A stretch of 64,000 nt of DNA from Bacillus sp. AFS098217. GTDB lineage: Bacteria > Bacillota > Bacilli > Bacillales > Bacillaceae_G. Below are positions 54,991-64,000 of this stretch, one piece after another; the first letter of the stretch is position 1; every line of letters begins with the position of its first letter. A model generated the notes under the pieces. The model worked only from the letters and a program-made list of their open reading frames with translations, ran no database searches and was not told the DNA's origin. The position numbers were made by a program, and so were the translations under genes. Location of the stretch: positions 123,084 through 187,083 of the forward strand of contig NZ_NVPR01000032.1 of the NCBI RefSeq assembly GCF_002551815.1, read 5' to 3'.

Positions 54991-55215
54991 CTAACTTTCT
55001 TGTATGTAATCAAGTTCTACCTTTATGATGTCATCACAAGCTATCGAAATGATCGTTCCTTGTTTATCAATCGCTGTTACCTCTTCATTGTCCATCACAC
55101 GATGTGCTACACGTTCTAACATTTTCCCATGATCTCGATAACAAAATTCTTTTATGTCTTTAATCGTCTCTCCATTTTCCAAATAGTATACCATCCTATA
55201 ACATTTATAACCCAT
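54991..55215 (-). CDS. Small soluble protein, unknown
   Basis: 74 residues, no membrane helix: YRMVYYLENGETIKDIKEFC, DNEEVTAIDKQGTIISIACD, DDIIKVELDYIQES. The strand-rich pattern with TAIDKQGTIISI looks like a small beta barrel. AAGGTGGG before the ATG at 55215. No family recognised. Confidence 0.6.
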   Translation of the reverse strand: MGYKCYRMVYYLENGETIKDIKEFCYRDHGKMLERVAHRVMDNEEVTAIDKQGTIISIACDDIIKVELDYIQES

Positions 55216-55437
55216 GCTTTCACCCACCTTGTTTGTTTTTTCACATATACGTAAAAATGAGTTACTTCTGCCTCATTACACCCTCTTAATTTCAATAAAA
55301 TTCTAACAAAAATACACAATTTTATCAAACCGACTTTTTCAACAAAAACGCCTAAGAAACTCCCTTTTTACTGCAATGTCACACAAAAAATATAAATTTT
55401 TAACATTATTTTCATAACTTCTGCACCATTTCTCCAT

Positions 55438-55471
55438 AAAAAAAGAACCCGCTCATAGCGAGTTCTTTTTC
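55438..55471. terminator. Terminator of the gcv operon
   Basis: AAAAAGAAC and GCTC pair with GCGA/GTTCTTTTT across a short loop (one mismatch), just after gcvPB. Confidence 0.85.
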
Positions 55472-55479
55472 CTCTTCAA

Positions 55480-56955
55480 TCAAACTTGTACAGGAGCTGG
55501 CTTTTGATAACGTAAAACTGGTTTACGAGCAGCCATTGTTTCATCTAGACGTTTAATTACCGTCGTATGTGGTGCCTCTTGTACAACTTCTGGATTTTCT
55601 TCTGCTTCTTTTGCAATTTGAATCATCTTATCAATGAAACCGTCTAATGTTTCTTTTGACTCTGTTTCTGTTGGCTCAATCATGATACACTCTTCCACAT
55701 TTAATGGGAAGTAAATTGTTGGTGGATGGTAGCCAAAATCAAGCAGGCGTTTTGCAATATCTAGTGTACGTACACCAAGTTTCTTTTGACGACGACCTGA
55801 TAATACAAATTCATGCTTACAATGTCTATCAAATGGAAGATCATAGAACGGTGCTAATCTTCTCATCATATAGTTTGCATTTAATACAGCATATTCTGTT
55901 ACTGCGCGCAGCCCATCTGGACCCATAGAACGAATATACGTATAAGCACGAACATTGATACCAAAGTTTCCATAGAATGGTTTCACGCGTCCAATTGCTT
56001 GTGGACGATCGTAGTTAAAGTGATAACCATTTTCTGTTTTCTCTAAAACTGGTTTTGGTAAAAATGGAATTAAATCAGCTTTCACACCTACTGGACCAGA
56101 ACCTGGACCACCGCCGCCGTGCGGACCTGTAAATGTTTTATGAAGATTTAAATGTACAACGTCAAATCCCATATCTCCTGGGCGCGCTTGACTTAATACT
56201 GCATTTAAGTTTGCGCCATCATAATACAATTTACCACCTGCATTATGAACGATTTCCGCCATTTCTAAAATGTTTTCTTCAAATAAACCAAGTGTATTGG
56301 GATTTGTTAACATAAGTGCTGCTGTTTCTTCATTCACAACACGTTTTAAGTCTTCTAAGTCAACAAGACCATTTTCATTTGATTTTACCGTAATTGTTTC
56401 AAATCCTGCTACTGTTGCAGATGCTGGATTTGTTCCATGCGCAGAGTCAGGAACAATAACTTTTGTACGGTTATGGTCACCATTTGCTTCATGGTATGCA
56501 CGGATTAACATTAATCCTGTCCATTCGCCATGTGCACCAGCAGCTGGTTGAAGTGTAACAGTATCCATACCTGTAATTTCGATTAAATGTTCTTGTAAAT
56601 CGTACATTAATTCCATTGCACCTTGCACTGTCTTTTCATCTTGAAGTGGATGAATGTGTGCAAAGCCTGGGAAACGTGCCACGTTTTCATTGATCTTTGG
56701 ATTGTACTTCATCGTACAAGATCCTAGTGGATAGAATCCAGAATCAACGCCGTGGTTACGATTTGAAAGCGCTGTGTAATGGCGCATAATATCGAGTTCA
56801 GACACTTCTGGAAGCTCTGCATCTTCAGTACGAATATAATCGCTCTCAAACACATCCTCTAACTTTACTTCTTCTACATCTAATTGGGGTAAGCTATATC
56901 CTACGCGTCCTTCTCTACTCATTTCAAAAATAAGTGCTTGGTCTTGGTTCTTCAT
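55480..56955 (-). CDS. gcvPB: Glycine dehydrogenase (decarboxylating) subunit 2
   Basis: 491 residues, the PLP-bearing half of the split P-protein. The PLP lysine is in [20 protein letters not shown] (20 residues); [15 protein letters not shown] and [13 protein letters not shown] are typical. With GcvPA decarboxylates glycine and passes aminomethyl to lipoyl-GcvH. Its ATG overlaps the gcvPA stop by four bases. Confidence 0.96.
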   Translation of the reverse strand: MKNQDQALIFEMSREGRVGYSLPQLDVEEVKLEDVFESDYIRTEDAELPEVSELDIMRHYTALSNRNHGVDSGFYPLGSCTMKYNPKINENVARFPGFAHIHPLQDEKTVQGAMELMYDLQEHLIEITGMDTVTLQPAAGAHGEWTGLMLIRAYHEANGDHNRTKVIVPDSAHGTNPASATVAGFETITVKSNENGLVDLEDLKRVVNEETAALMLTNPNTLGLFEENILEMAEIVHNAGGKLYYDGANLNAVLSQARPGDMGFDVVHLNLHKTFTGPHGGGGPGSGPVGVKADLIPFLPKPVLEKTENGYHFNYDRPQAIGRVKPFYGNFGINVRAYTYIRSMGPDGLRAVTEYAVLNANYMMRRLAPFYDLPFDRHCKHEFVLSGRRQKKLGVRTLDIAKRLLDFGYHPPTIYFPLNVEECIMIEPTETESKETLDGFIDKMIQIAKEAEENPEVVQEAPHTTVIKRLDETMAARKPVLRYQKPAPVQV

Positions 56956-58295
56956 TGGATAGCCCCCATTTCGTTTACAAGTGTGTCAATTTCTTCTTTT
57001 GTGCGAAGTTCTGTTACCGCTAAAAGCATATGATTTGTTAATTCTTTATAATCACGACCTAAGTCATAACCACCAATTATATTCTTTTGAATTAATGCAT
57101 CATTTACTTCTTGTACTGGACGTTTGCAATCGACAACAAACTCATTGAAGAATGGTCCAGCAAATGTTACTTTGAAACCTTTTGCTTCAAATTGACGTTT
57201 TGCATATTGTGCTTTAGAAATGTTTTGACGTGCCATTTCTTTCACACCTTGTCTACCAAGTGCCGTCATTGCAACAGACGCTGCTAATGCATTTAATGCT
57301 TGGTTTGAACAAATGTTAGATGTCGCTTTATCACGACGAATGTGTTGTTCACGAGCTTGTAATGTTAAAACGAAGCCACGTTTACCATCTGAATCCACAG
57401 TTTGTCCAACAAGACGTCCTGGGATTTTACGCATAAATGCTTTCGTTGTTGCAAAATAACCGCAGTGTGGTCCACCAAACTGTGTTGGGATACCAAATGG
57501 TTGTGCATCACCAATTACAATATCAGCACCAAATTTACCTGGTGGTGTTAATGCACCTAATGATAACGGATTGGAAGAAACGATAAACAATGATTTTTGC
57601 TGATGAACGATTTTCTCAATATCAGCTAATTTCTCCACTTGTCCAAAGAAGTTTGGATATTGAACGATTACGCAAGCAACAGTATCATCTACTTCACTTT
57701 GTAATACATTTAAATCTGTTATACCGTCTTTATAATCAATTTCAACAACTTCAAGATGTTGACCTTTTGCATATGTTTCAAGCACTGCTCTTGATTCCGG
57801 ATGAACTGCTTTAGAAACAAGAATTTTCTTTTTGCGAGTATGACCTGCTGCTAGCATTGCCGCCTCTGCTAACGCTGTACCTCCGTCATACATAGAGGAG
57901 TTTGCTACATCCATTCCTGTCAATTCACAAATCATTGTTTGGAATTCAAAGATTGCTTGTAATTCCCCTTGTGAAATTTCAGGTTGGTATGGTGTATAAG
58001 CTGTATAAAATTCTGAACGAGAAAGAACATGATCAACAATTACTGGCGCATAATGATCGTATACACCTGCTCCTAAGAATGAAGCATATTCTTTTAAATT
58101 TGCATTTTTACCAGCAAGCTCAGACAGTTCTTTTAAAAGTTCTGGTTCTGATTTCGCTTGTTTAATGTTTAATTCCCCTTTGAAACGAACACTTTCTGGA
58201 ATATCAGAAAATAATTCATCGATCGTTTGAACGCCGATCGTTTGTAACATTTCTTTTTTGTCTTCTTCTGTCATTGGAAGATAACGATGCAACAT
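56952..58295 (-). CDS. gcvPA: Glycine dehydrogenase (decarboxylating) subunit 1
   Basis: 447 residues, the non-PLP half of the split P-protein. [40 protein letters not shown] and [16 protein letters not shown] are family marks. Lies 20 bases after gcvT. Confidence 0.96.
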   Translation of the reverse strand: MLHRYLPMTEEDKKEMLQTIGVQTIDELFSDIPESVRFKGELNIKQAKSEPELLKELSELAGKNANLKEYASFLGAGVYDHYAPVIVDHVLSRSEFYTAYTPYQPEISQGELQAIFEFQTMICELTGMDVANSSMYDGGTALAEAAMLAAGHTRKKKILVSKAVHPESRAVLETYAKGQHLEVVEIDYKDGITDLNVLQSEVDDTVACVIVQYPNFFGQVEKLADIEKIVHQQKSLFIVSSNPLSLGALTPPGKFGADIVIGDAQPFGIPTQFGGPHCGYFATTKAFMRKIPGRLVGQTVDSDGKRGFVLTLQAREQHIRRDKATSNICSNQALNALAASVAMTALGRQGVKEMARQNISKAQYAKRQFEAKGFKVTFAGPFFNEFVVDCKRPVQEVNDALIQKNIIGGYDLGRDYKELTNHMLLAVTELRTKEEIDTLVNEMGAIQ

Positions 58296-58315
58296 GAAAT
58301 CTACCCCTCTCCCCG

Positions 58316-59416
58316 TTACTTTGAACGTTTGTAAAATGGTGTTGGAACAACTACTGCTTTGACGCGTTTATTACGAATCTCAATTTCTACTTCTGTATCA
58401 ACTGCTGCGTATTTTACATCAACTAATGCTAAACCAATACTTTTCTTTAACGTTGGAGATTGTGTACCACTTGTTACTTCCCCGATTTTTTCTTCTCCTA
58501 CATATACAGGATAGTGTGTACGAGGAATACCGCGTTCAATTACTTCGATGCCGACTAATTTACGAGGTGCACCGTTTTCTTTGTATTCTTTTAATGTTTC
58601 TTTTCCAAAGAAATCTGCCTCTTTGTTTGTTTTTACAGCAAAACCGATTCCAGCTTCAATTGGTGTAATATCTTTCGATAGTTCTTGACCATAAAGTGGA
58701 AGTGTTGCTTCAAAACGAAGTGTATCACGCGCTCCTAAACCACATGGTTTTAAGCCGTCTTCTGCTCCAACTTCAAGAAGTTTCTCCCAAAGTTTCGTAG
58801 CATCTTCACTCTTGCAATAAATTTCAAACCCGTCTTCACCTGTGTAACCTGTACGAGATACAAGTGCAGGAATACCATCTACAAGAACATCGTTTTTAAA
58901 TTTAAAGAACTTAATTTCTTTCAAATCTTCTGACACAACTTTTTGTAAAATGCCTTCTGCTTTTGGTCCTTGAATTGCAAGCTGTGCAATTTCACTAGAA
59001 ACATTGACTACTTTCGTATCGCCAATAACATGACTTGCTAACCACTCGTAATCTTTTTCGATATTCGATGCATTGATTACTAATAAGTAGTCTTCTTCAC
59101 CGCGTTTATAGATTAATAAATCATCTACTGTACCGCCATTTTCGTAACACATTGCTGTATATTGTGCGCCCCCTACCTTTAAGGTAGATACGTCATTTGT
59201 AACAACACGTTGTAAAAATGCTAAACTATCTGCACCCGTTACTTCTACTTCTCCCATATGAGATACATCAAACAGGCCTGCAGCTGTGCGAACAGCTTCA
59301 TGTTCTTCTTTAATGCTTGAGAATTGAACTGGTAATTCCCAACCACCAAAATCGATTGTTTTTCCACCATACTTCGCGTATACATCAAATAGCGGTGTAC
59401 GTTGTAATGTAATCAT
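58316..59416 (-). CDS. gcvT: Glycine cleavage T-protein (aminomethyltransferase)
   Basis: 366 residues. Transfers the methylene group from aminomethyl-lipoyl-GcvH to tetrahydrofolate, giving 5,10-methylene-THF used by Fol[49 protein letters not shown] and the catalytic-aspartate region [17 protein letters not shown] are visible. GGGGGAAAG before the ATG. First gene of the operon; its leader lacks a recognisable glycine riboswitch. Confidence 0.96.
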   Translation of the reverse strand: MITLQRTPLFDVYAKYGGKTIDFGGWELPVQFSSIKEEHEAVRTAAGLFDVSHMGEVEVTGADSLAFLQRVVTNDVSTLKVGGAQYTAMCYENGGTVDDLLIYKRGEEDYLLVINASNIEKDYEWLASHVIGDTKVVNVSSEIAQLAIQGPKAEGILQKVVSEDLKEIKFFKFKNDVLVDGIPALVSRTGYTGEDGFEIYCKSEDATKLWEKLLEVGAEDGLKPCGLGARDTLRFEATLPLYGQELSKDITPIEAGIGFAVKTNKEADFFGKETLKEYKENGAPRKLVGIEVIERGIPRTHYPVYVGEEKIGEVTSGTQSPTLKKSIGLALVDVKYAAVDTEVEIEIRNKRVKAVVVPTPFYKRSK

Positions 59417-59764
59417 GTTCTTTCCCCCTTATGCTGTCTGTGACAAATCAATAAAAGTTGGCTTCCCGTATCTAAACATTTTTATTCTGAAAAGATAGGA
59501 TATACGGAATCTCAATATATTTTTTTATGAAAGCGTAAATAAAAAAGTGCTTTCTTGGATAAAATACGAAAGATTCCACACATTTCACACCATTATCCTA
59601 ACATTTTTCGATCTATTTCATCAATATTCTAGCATAAAAAATAATTTAGAATTTTTCATTCTCACACTTGCCAAAAAAACTTTACCTTAAAATGCTAGAA
59701 ATGAAAGTTTTGGGTGAGGGATATACCAATAAGCATTTTCGTTTACAGAAGGGGGAAAGTTTCA
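59417..59764. other. Divergent control region gcvT / yqhH
   Basis: About 350 bases, no gene. No glycine riboswitch core was found on the gcvT strand. A GAAAGC...GCTTTC dyad at 59528-59553 includes TGAAAGCGTAAATA, a weak cre half match. Confidence 0.5.
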
Positions 59765-61447
59765 ATGAATGTCGATATTTCCGTAGATCGAACATGGCAA
59801 AATAATTTTTTAAAAAGAATTGATGAAGACGGCCCTTGGACAAATTGGGAACTATATGATTTAGCTTATAAAACAGAAAAATCATTACTTGTCCCTACAT
59901 TTGATGGCTTACAAGCCCCGAAACATTTATCCCATTTCACACCGCTTCCTCATCAGTTAGAAGTAGCCCAAACTGTTATTGAACAAATGAATGGAAAAGC
60001 GATACTAGCAGATGAAGTTGGACTTGGAAAAACAATTGAAGCGGGCCTTATTTTAAAAGAATACATGGTGCGCGGTCTTGTGAAAAAAGTGCTTATACTC
60101 GTTCCAGCTTCCCTCGTTTCACAGTGGGCATATGAACTCAATACAAAGTTTTTTATTCCTGCTGTTGCCCAGAGAAAAAGCTACTCATGGGAACAAGCTG
60201 ACGTCATTGTTTCATCCATTGATACAGCGAAGCGTTCTCCGCACCGTGATATCGTTTTAAACTTAGAATATGATCTCATCATTATTGATGAGGCACATAA
60301 ACTCAAAAATAATAAAACAAAAAACTATGAATTTGCACAGCGTTTAAAAAAGAGGTTTTGTTTATTACTAACTGCAACACCTGTCCAAAACAAAATCGAT
60401 GAAATCTTTAATCTTGTTTCCTTATTAAAACCAGGACATTTAGGAAATCAATCTAACTTCGAAGAATATTATGCTTCTAAAAATCGTTCAGCAGAGTCCG
60501 ATGAGGATTTAAAAGCACTTATTAACAAAGTAATGGTAAGAAATCGGAGAAATGGTACAGGGATTGAGTGGCCTAAAAGGCATGTTCGAACCATATTTGT
60601 TGATTTTAATGAAGAAGAACGAGCTCTATACAACGCAATTGAACATTGGAAAGGACAAGACGCTTTTACCTCTGCCTTTTCATCCTTAACTTTAAAACGA
60701 GAAGTATGTAGTAGCCGGGAAGCTGTTTACTATTCACTCAAAAAACATGTAGAAAAAAGACAAAAAGAAAATGAAAATTACATACCAGATCCCTATATCG
60801 ATGTTTTAATGGATAAAATTAATCATATTCCTTTTAATTCAAAAGCAAATCAAGCATTACAGCTTATAAAAGAAATTGATGATAAAGTCGTCATCTTTAC
60901 AGAATACAGAGCTTCGCAAATGTATTTACAATGGTTTTTAAAACAACATGGCATTTCGTCTGTCCCGTTTCGCGGTGGATTTAAACGCGGAAAAAAAGAT
61001 TGGATGAAAGAATTGTTCCAACAACATGCACAAGTATTAATTGCAACCGAAGCTGGCGGCGAAGGGATTAACTTACAATTTTGTAGTCATATGATTAACT
61101 ATGATTTACCTTGGAATCCAATGCGTCTCGAACAACGAATTGGACGTATTCATCGCCTTGGACAAAAAAATGATGTTCACATTTATAACTTAGCAACAAA
61201 GCATACAGTAGAAGAACATATTTTGAAACTTCTGTATGAAAAAATCAATTTATTTGAGCGGGTCATCGGTGAGTTAGATGAAATTTTAACGCGAATCAAT
61301 ATGAAAAATATCGATGCGCATATTCAAGAGATTTTTGCAGGGTCAAAAAGTGAAGGCGAGATTCGGATTAAGATGGAAAATTTAACATCTATCATCGACT
61401 TTGCAAAGCGAAACGAAGCTGAGGTGCAAGGCTATGCAGCAACATGA
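59765..61447 (+). CDS. yqhH: SNF2/DEAD-like helicase YqhH
   Basis: 560 residues, Swi2/Snf2 superfamily ATPase close to RapA. Motif I DEVGLGKTIEAGLIL, motif II IIIDEAHKLKN, motif III LLLTATPVQN, motif V EAGGEGINLQF and motif VI QRIGRIHRLGQ are intact. Possibly remodels RNA polymerase or DNA; in vivo role not established. ATG at 59765 with GGGGGAAAG upstream. Divergent from gcvT, as in B. subtilis; overlaps yqhG by 14 bases. Confidence 0.93.
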   Translation: MNVDISVDRTWQNNFLKRIDEDGPWTNWELYDLAYKTEKSLLVPTFDGLQAPKHLSHFTPLPHQLEVAQTVIEQMNGKAILADEVGLGKTIEAGLILKEYMVRGLVKKVLILVPASLVSQWAYELNTKFFIPAVAQRKSYSWEQADVIVSSIDTAKRSPHRDIVLNLEYDLIIIDEAHKLKNNKTKNYEFAQRLKKRFCLLLTATPVQNKIDEIFNLVSLLKPGHLGNQSNFEEYYASKNRSAESDEDLKALINKVMVRNRRNGTGIEWPKRHVRTIFVDFNEEERALYNAIEHWKGQDAFTSAFSSLTLKREVCSSREAVYYSLKKHVEKRQKENENYIPDPYIDVLMDKINHIPFNSKANQALQLIKEIDDKVVIFTEYRASQMYLQWFLKQHGISSVPFRGGFKRGKKDWMKELFQQHAQVLIATEAGGEGINLQFCSHMINYDLPWNPMRLEQRIGRIHRLGQKNDVHIYNLATKHTVEEHILKLLYEKINLFERVIGELDEILTRINMKNIDAHIQEIFAGSKSEGEIRIKMENLTSIIDFAKRNEAEVQGYAAT

Positions 61448-62228
61448 AATTCATCATTACTTACAAAATTTTTTTGAAGCAAACGACTGCGAGATTTTGC
61501 GGCGTTCCCCGCATTTATTAGATGTACAGTTAACAATTGAAATGGATAAATTATTAATGAATCGCCCTTTTTATTGGCATTATCTTGAGAAAACTGGGGG
61601 CATACCAAACCCAATGCGCCTGACTCTCATTACAAATTCAGAGAGTGAGGAAGAGGAAGGTGAGCTGATTCACTACGGCTCTCCACGTTTGCATCAAATC
61701 TTTCAAACAACAAAAGAACTCGGCTCCTACATACGTTTATTTGAAGAAGTGCATCCAGGTGGCACAACTCATACACCACTTCACCCATGGCTTGGTATTA
61801 ATATAAAAGTATGTTATCAATGCGATCGAAAGAAAGACATGCTTCATTCCATTGGGATTCATCTTATTTCTGGAACGATGATTACAAATTTTCATGAAAC
61901 ACTAGCGAAAATTCAACTCACGCCAAAAATACCAGACTTCAGTTTTACACTTACTCCAATTATTAAGCCACAAAGTGGATTGCAGCGAGTAGAAGATGCA
62001 TTAAAAAATCTTATCGCAGCAGATGATCATACATGGGCTGAAGAAGCACGGGTACGCTGGAATCATGATTTAGCGCTTCTAAACCGATTTTACGAAGAAA
62101 GTGAAGAGCTTCCCGAAAGCTACGAAATAGAAAAGCAAGCACTACAAGAGCAATATGAACCTCGTATTACAATACAAATTATAAATGGTGGTCTCTTCTA
62201 TGTTACGGCTAATCATTTTCTTTCATAA
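61434..62228 (+). CDS. yqhG: YqhG family protein
   Basis: 264 residues, soluble, conserved partner of yqhH. IHHYLQNFFEANDCEILRRS, NRPFYWHYLEKTGGIPNPMR and RVRWNHDLALLNRFYEE are recognisable; no catalytic motif is known to me. GAGGTG seven bases before the ATG. In B. subtilis sinI-sinR follow; here they do not. Confidence 0.9.
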   Translation: MQQHEIHHYLQNFFEANDCEILRRSPHLLDVQLTIEMDKLLMNRPFYWHYLEKTGGIPNPMRLTLITNSESEEEEGELIHYGSPRLHQIFQTTKELGSYIRLFEEVHPGGTTHTPLHPWLGINIKVCYQCDRKKDMLHSIGIHLISGTMITNFHETLAKIQLTPKIPDFSFTLTPIIKPQSGLQRVEDALKNLIAADDHTWAEEARVRWNHDLALLNRFYEESEELPESYEIEKQALQEQYEPRITIQIINGGLFYVTANHFLS

Positions 62229-62264
62229 GAAAAGCCCCTTCATTTGAGAAGGAGCTTTTCTTAT
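62226..62264. terminator. Bidirectional terminator after yqhG
   Basis: AAGAAAAGC and CCTTC pair with GAAGG and GCTTTTCTT (one mismatch) around ATTTGA. Confidence 0.85.
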
Positions 62265-62407
62265 ATTTTCCCATTATACTTTCTGCCATCATTGTGCTCT
62301 TGTTGCTGCTTTTCTGTCATACGCTTTTGATATTCTCGATCTTTTGCACTGACATGGTTTGCGTCTGTTGGAAGATTCTTTTTCGAACGTCCTACTCCAT
62401 TACTCAT
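62261..62407 (-). CDS. Small hydrophilic protein, unknown
   Basis: 48 residues, MSNGVGRSKKNLPTDANHVS then AKDREYQKRMTEKQQQEHND and GRKYNGKI. Very polar, Asn/Gln/Lys/Arg-rich, no hydrophobic core. AGGGGTG lies six bases before the ATG and the yqhG terminator closes it. Composition recalls small acid-soluble spore proteins of the minor classes, but I do not recognise a family. Confidence 0.6.
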   Translation of the reverse strand: MSNGVGRSKKNLPTDANHVSAKDREYQKRMTEKQQQEHNDGRKYNGKI

Positions 62408-62498
62408 TTCTTTCACCCCTTACGCTTTTCAAATTCATTCTTATTTTCAGCTAGGGGAGCAATCCTTATACAAAAATAAGAGAAGCTTTTCGCCCCTC

Positions 62499-62726
62499 TT
62501 ATTCCTTCACATATTTCTGAAACATATCATGTAAGCCTTGATTTACGAGGTGCGAGATCTGTTCGTCAGATTTGTGCGGATAACGATCACGCAATCTGAT
62601 AGATGCTTTCACCATTAAATTTTCTAGTACAGAACGGCCACCTTCTCCATAAATAATTTCAGCATATTCTACAAGTCTTCCGTCTTCTAATGTTGCTGGA
62701 TTATGATTAAAGAAAAATTTACTCAT
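62499..62726 (-). CDS. Small conserved-looking protein, unknown
   Basis: 75 residues, MSKFFFNHNPATLEDGRLVE, YAEIIYGEGGRSVLENLMVK, ASIRLRDRYPHKSDEQISHL. Soluble, mostly helical. GGGAGGTGG before the ATG at 62726. A cre-like TGAAAGCGTTTTAA lies ~165 bases upstream. No family recognised. Confidence 0.65.
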   Translation of the reverse strand: MSKFFFNHNPATLEDGRLVEYAEIIYGEGGRSVLENLMVKASIRLRDRYPHKSDEQISHLVNQGLHDMFQKYVKE

Positions 62727-62975
62727 GGTCTCCACCTCCCTTTTTTGATAACGTTTACATTTATATAAATTATCTATGTTATTTATTTCACAATATTGTA
62801 TGCATGTATAGGTGATTAGTTTCATTATAAAACAACATGACAATAGGAATAACTTATGTTTTCGTCAATTTTGTGAACAATTTTCCAAAAATGAAAGCGT
62901 TTTAATTATTATATACTAAAAAAAATTACCACGCTAGGGGCAATCTTTTTTATTTTCATTCCACTAAGCGATCAT

Positions 62976-63161
62976 TTACGCTTCATTCAGCACACGCTCA
63001 AGACGTTTGCGAAGCATTGGCATACCGCTTCCACCTGCTTGGAAATGATGAAGTTTACCTTCTTTATCAAATATATAGTAAGCAGAAACATATTTATTTT
63101 CAAAGGCATCTGTAATTACATGTTTACTATCAACTAAAATTGTACAATATTCAGAAATTCT
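62976..63161 (-). pseudogene. 5'-truncated thioredoxin-like (redoxin) gene remnant
   Basis: The minus strand reads in frame ISEYCTILVDSKHVITDAFE, NKYVSAYYIFDKEGKLHHFQ, AGGSGMPMLRKRLERVLNEA and stop, the C-terminal part of a TlpA/redoxin-type thiol oxidoreductase (YYIFDKEGKL is the usual third-strand motif). No start codon, no CxxC half and an in-frame stop just upstream near 63185. The 5' part was lost, probably by a deletion that also brought the next gene's promoter region close. Confidence 0.72.
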
Positions 63162-63197
63162 ATTGTAAAATATACCTATTACTTAAGGAGGATTACA

Positions 63198-63830
63198 ATG
63201 AATCAAAACAAAAAAGCTATATTCGATATTGTCTTTTATCTCGTCTTCCCTTTTCTCATTTGGAAATTCGCAAAAACATATATTGATCCTTATTATGCAA
63301 TGCTTATTTCCTCGGTACCGGGAATTCTTTATACACTTTACTGCTTTAAAAAAGAAAAGCAATTCCATGTGACAGGGTTCTTTATTCTCATTACCCTTAT
63401 CGCAAACACGACAGTTGACTTACTATCTGGTTCTGCTGAGCGTATGCTTTGGAACGACGTATATTATCATATCGTTCTCGGATTAATTGTCATCTGCACG
63501 ATCTTTATTAAAAAACCACTCATGTTATATTTCGCAGCCGATATCGCGGCACTGCAAGGACATGACCGAAATGAAAGCCGTGCTCTTTATCGTGATAAAC
63601 GCATATATCCAGCCTTGCAATATTTAACATTATTTTTCGGTCTCCAGTTCATTGCAAAAAGCTTTTTAAAAATCTATTTTATTTCTGTTTTTGGAGTAGA
63701 TGGATATGGCGAAATGAGAGCTATTATGACCGCAGTTGGTTGGGGCATTTCCATTTGTCTCGGGGTAGGATTTGTTTGGGTTAGTAATAAAATAAATCTG
63801 GTAACAGAAAAGGAAGAACCTGTACAATAA
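63198..63830 (+). CDS. VC0807-like polytopic membrane protein
   Basis: 210 residues, about six transmembrane helices (IVFYLVFPFLIWKFAKTYID, YYAMLISSVPGILYTLYCFK, VTGFFILITLIANTTVDLLS, YYHIVLGLIVICTIFIKKPL, LTLFFGLQFIAKSFLKIYFI, GWGISICLGVGFVWVSNKI). LMLYFAADIAALQGHDRNES after the fourth helix is like the VC0807/septation-related family. AAGGAGG eight bases before the ATG. Function unknown. Confidence 0.65.
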   Translation: MNQNKKAIFDIVFYLVFPFLIWKFAKTYIDPYYAMLISSVPGILYTLYCFKKEKQFHVTGFFILITLIANTTVDLLSGSAERMLWNDVYYHIVLGLIVICTIFIKKPLMLYFAADIAALQGHDRNESRALYRDKRIYPALQYLTLFFGLQFIAKSFLKIYFISVFGVDGYGEMRAIMTAVGWGISICLGVGFVWVSNKINLVTEKEEPVQ

Positions 63831-63887
63831 AGTGAAATTTCCATCAATCGGTCTTTTACAGACAGTTCATCTCCCGCTTAACTTCTT

Positions 63888-64000
63888 TAGAAAAGCGGAA
63901 GCGGCTTGCTCAGAATCGCAGGACGCCCACGCCAAGGGCAGAGAGACGCTTTTTGCCTCGTCCGAGGGGGCGAAACGACCGGAGATTCTAGCCGCTAGAG
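63888..64000 (+). repeat. GC-rich structured repeat, cut by the window edge
   Basis: A sharp rise in GC content begins near 63893. AGCGGCT (63900-63906) pairs with AGCCGCT (63990-63996), AGAATC (63912-63917) with GATTCT (63984-63989), and GACG with CGTC inside, giving a nested cruciform-like fold. The wording AAAAGCGGAAGCGGCTTGCT recalls a repeat widespread in Bacillaceae genomes, from memory only. No coding role seen. Confidence 0.55.

Noticed and set aside
59530-59544. cre box in the gcvT/yqhH region
   Set aside because: TGAAAGCGTAAATA misses the conserved C of the second half and is not symmetric; too weak to list as a site.
59417-59764. Expected glycine riboswitch upstream of gcvT
   Set aside because: No paired glycine aptamer core could be found by eye on the gcvT strand; not annotated.
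62229-64000. sinI-sinR-tasA after yqhG
   Set aside because: These follow yqhG in B. subtilis, but no matching sequence is present here; in the B. cereus group they lie elsewhere.

Overview
This 64 kb window is chromosomal DNA of a low-GC, endospore-forming Firmicute. Gene content, gene order and near-verbatim recall of several proteins (leucine dehydrogenase, butyrate kinase, Spo0A, EF-P) place it in the Bacillus cereus group. Scattered substitutions relative to the B. cereus proteins I remember suggest a divergent member; the species cannot be fixed by eye. No rRNA, tRNA, CRISPR array, phage or intact insertion sequence was seen.

Layout. 1-3.6 kb: a yjdF-like gene, a Nudix hydrolase, a DUF421 membrane protein and a FtsW/RodA-family protein, with two copies of a ~200 bp structured repeat. 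3.6-14 kb: the branched-chain keto acid operon ptb-bcd-buk-lpdV-bkdAA-bkdAB-bkdB, read leftward from a textbook sigma-54 promoter and preceded by its activator gene bkdR; a perfect 14-bp inverted repeat (probable activator site) and a cre-like box lie between them. 14-30 kb: yqzF, yqiK, yycC, spo0A, spoIVB, recN, ahrC, tlyA, dxs, ispA, xseB, xseA, folD, nusB, yqhY, accC, accB, collinear with B. subtilis. 30.6-36.4 kb: the spoIIIAA-AH operon plus yqhV. 36.6-46.5 kb: efp, pepP, aroQ, yqhR, yqhQ, yqhP, mntR and lipM, interrupted by accessory genes (GNAT, DUF3899, HAD, a PadR/HAAS pair, an unrecognised Pro/Ala/Thr-rich protein) and by a spore photoproduct lyase reduced to its two ends. 46.6-55.2 kb: after yqhL, an ~8 kb accessory block absent from this place in B. 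subtilis (lipoprotein, LacI regulator, TetR with an SMR efflux pair, small membrane proteins, and a GntR/ABC-2 transporter operon that is decaying). 55.5-62.2 kb: gcvT-gcvPA-gcvPB and the divergent yqhH-yqhG. 62.2-64 kb: small unknown genes, a 5'-truncated redoxin remnant, a membrane protein and the start of a GC-rich structured repeat cut by the window edge.

Working together: the bkd operon turns Val/Leu/Ile into branched acyl-CoAs and then into acids with ATP gain, feeding branched fatty acid synthesis together with accBC; spo0A, spoIVB and spoIIIA cover entry, sigma-K signalling and the feeding-tube channel of sporulation. The most notable observations are a 7-bp tandem duplication that frameshifts an ABC ATPase, an internally deleted splB, a spoIIIAD gene with no ATG/GTG/TTG start at its conserved N-terminus, a cre-like site inside the bkd sigma-54 control region, and two families of dispersed structured repeats.
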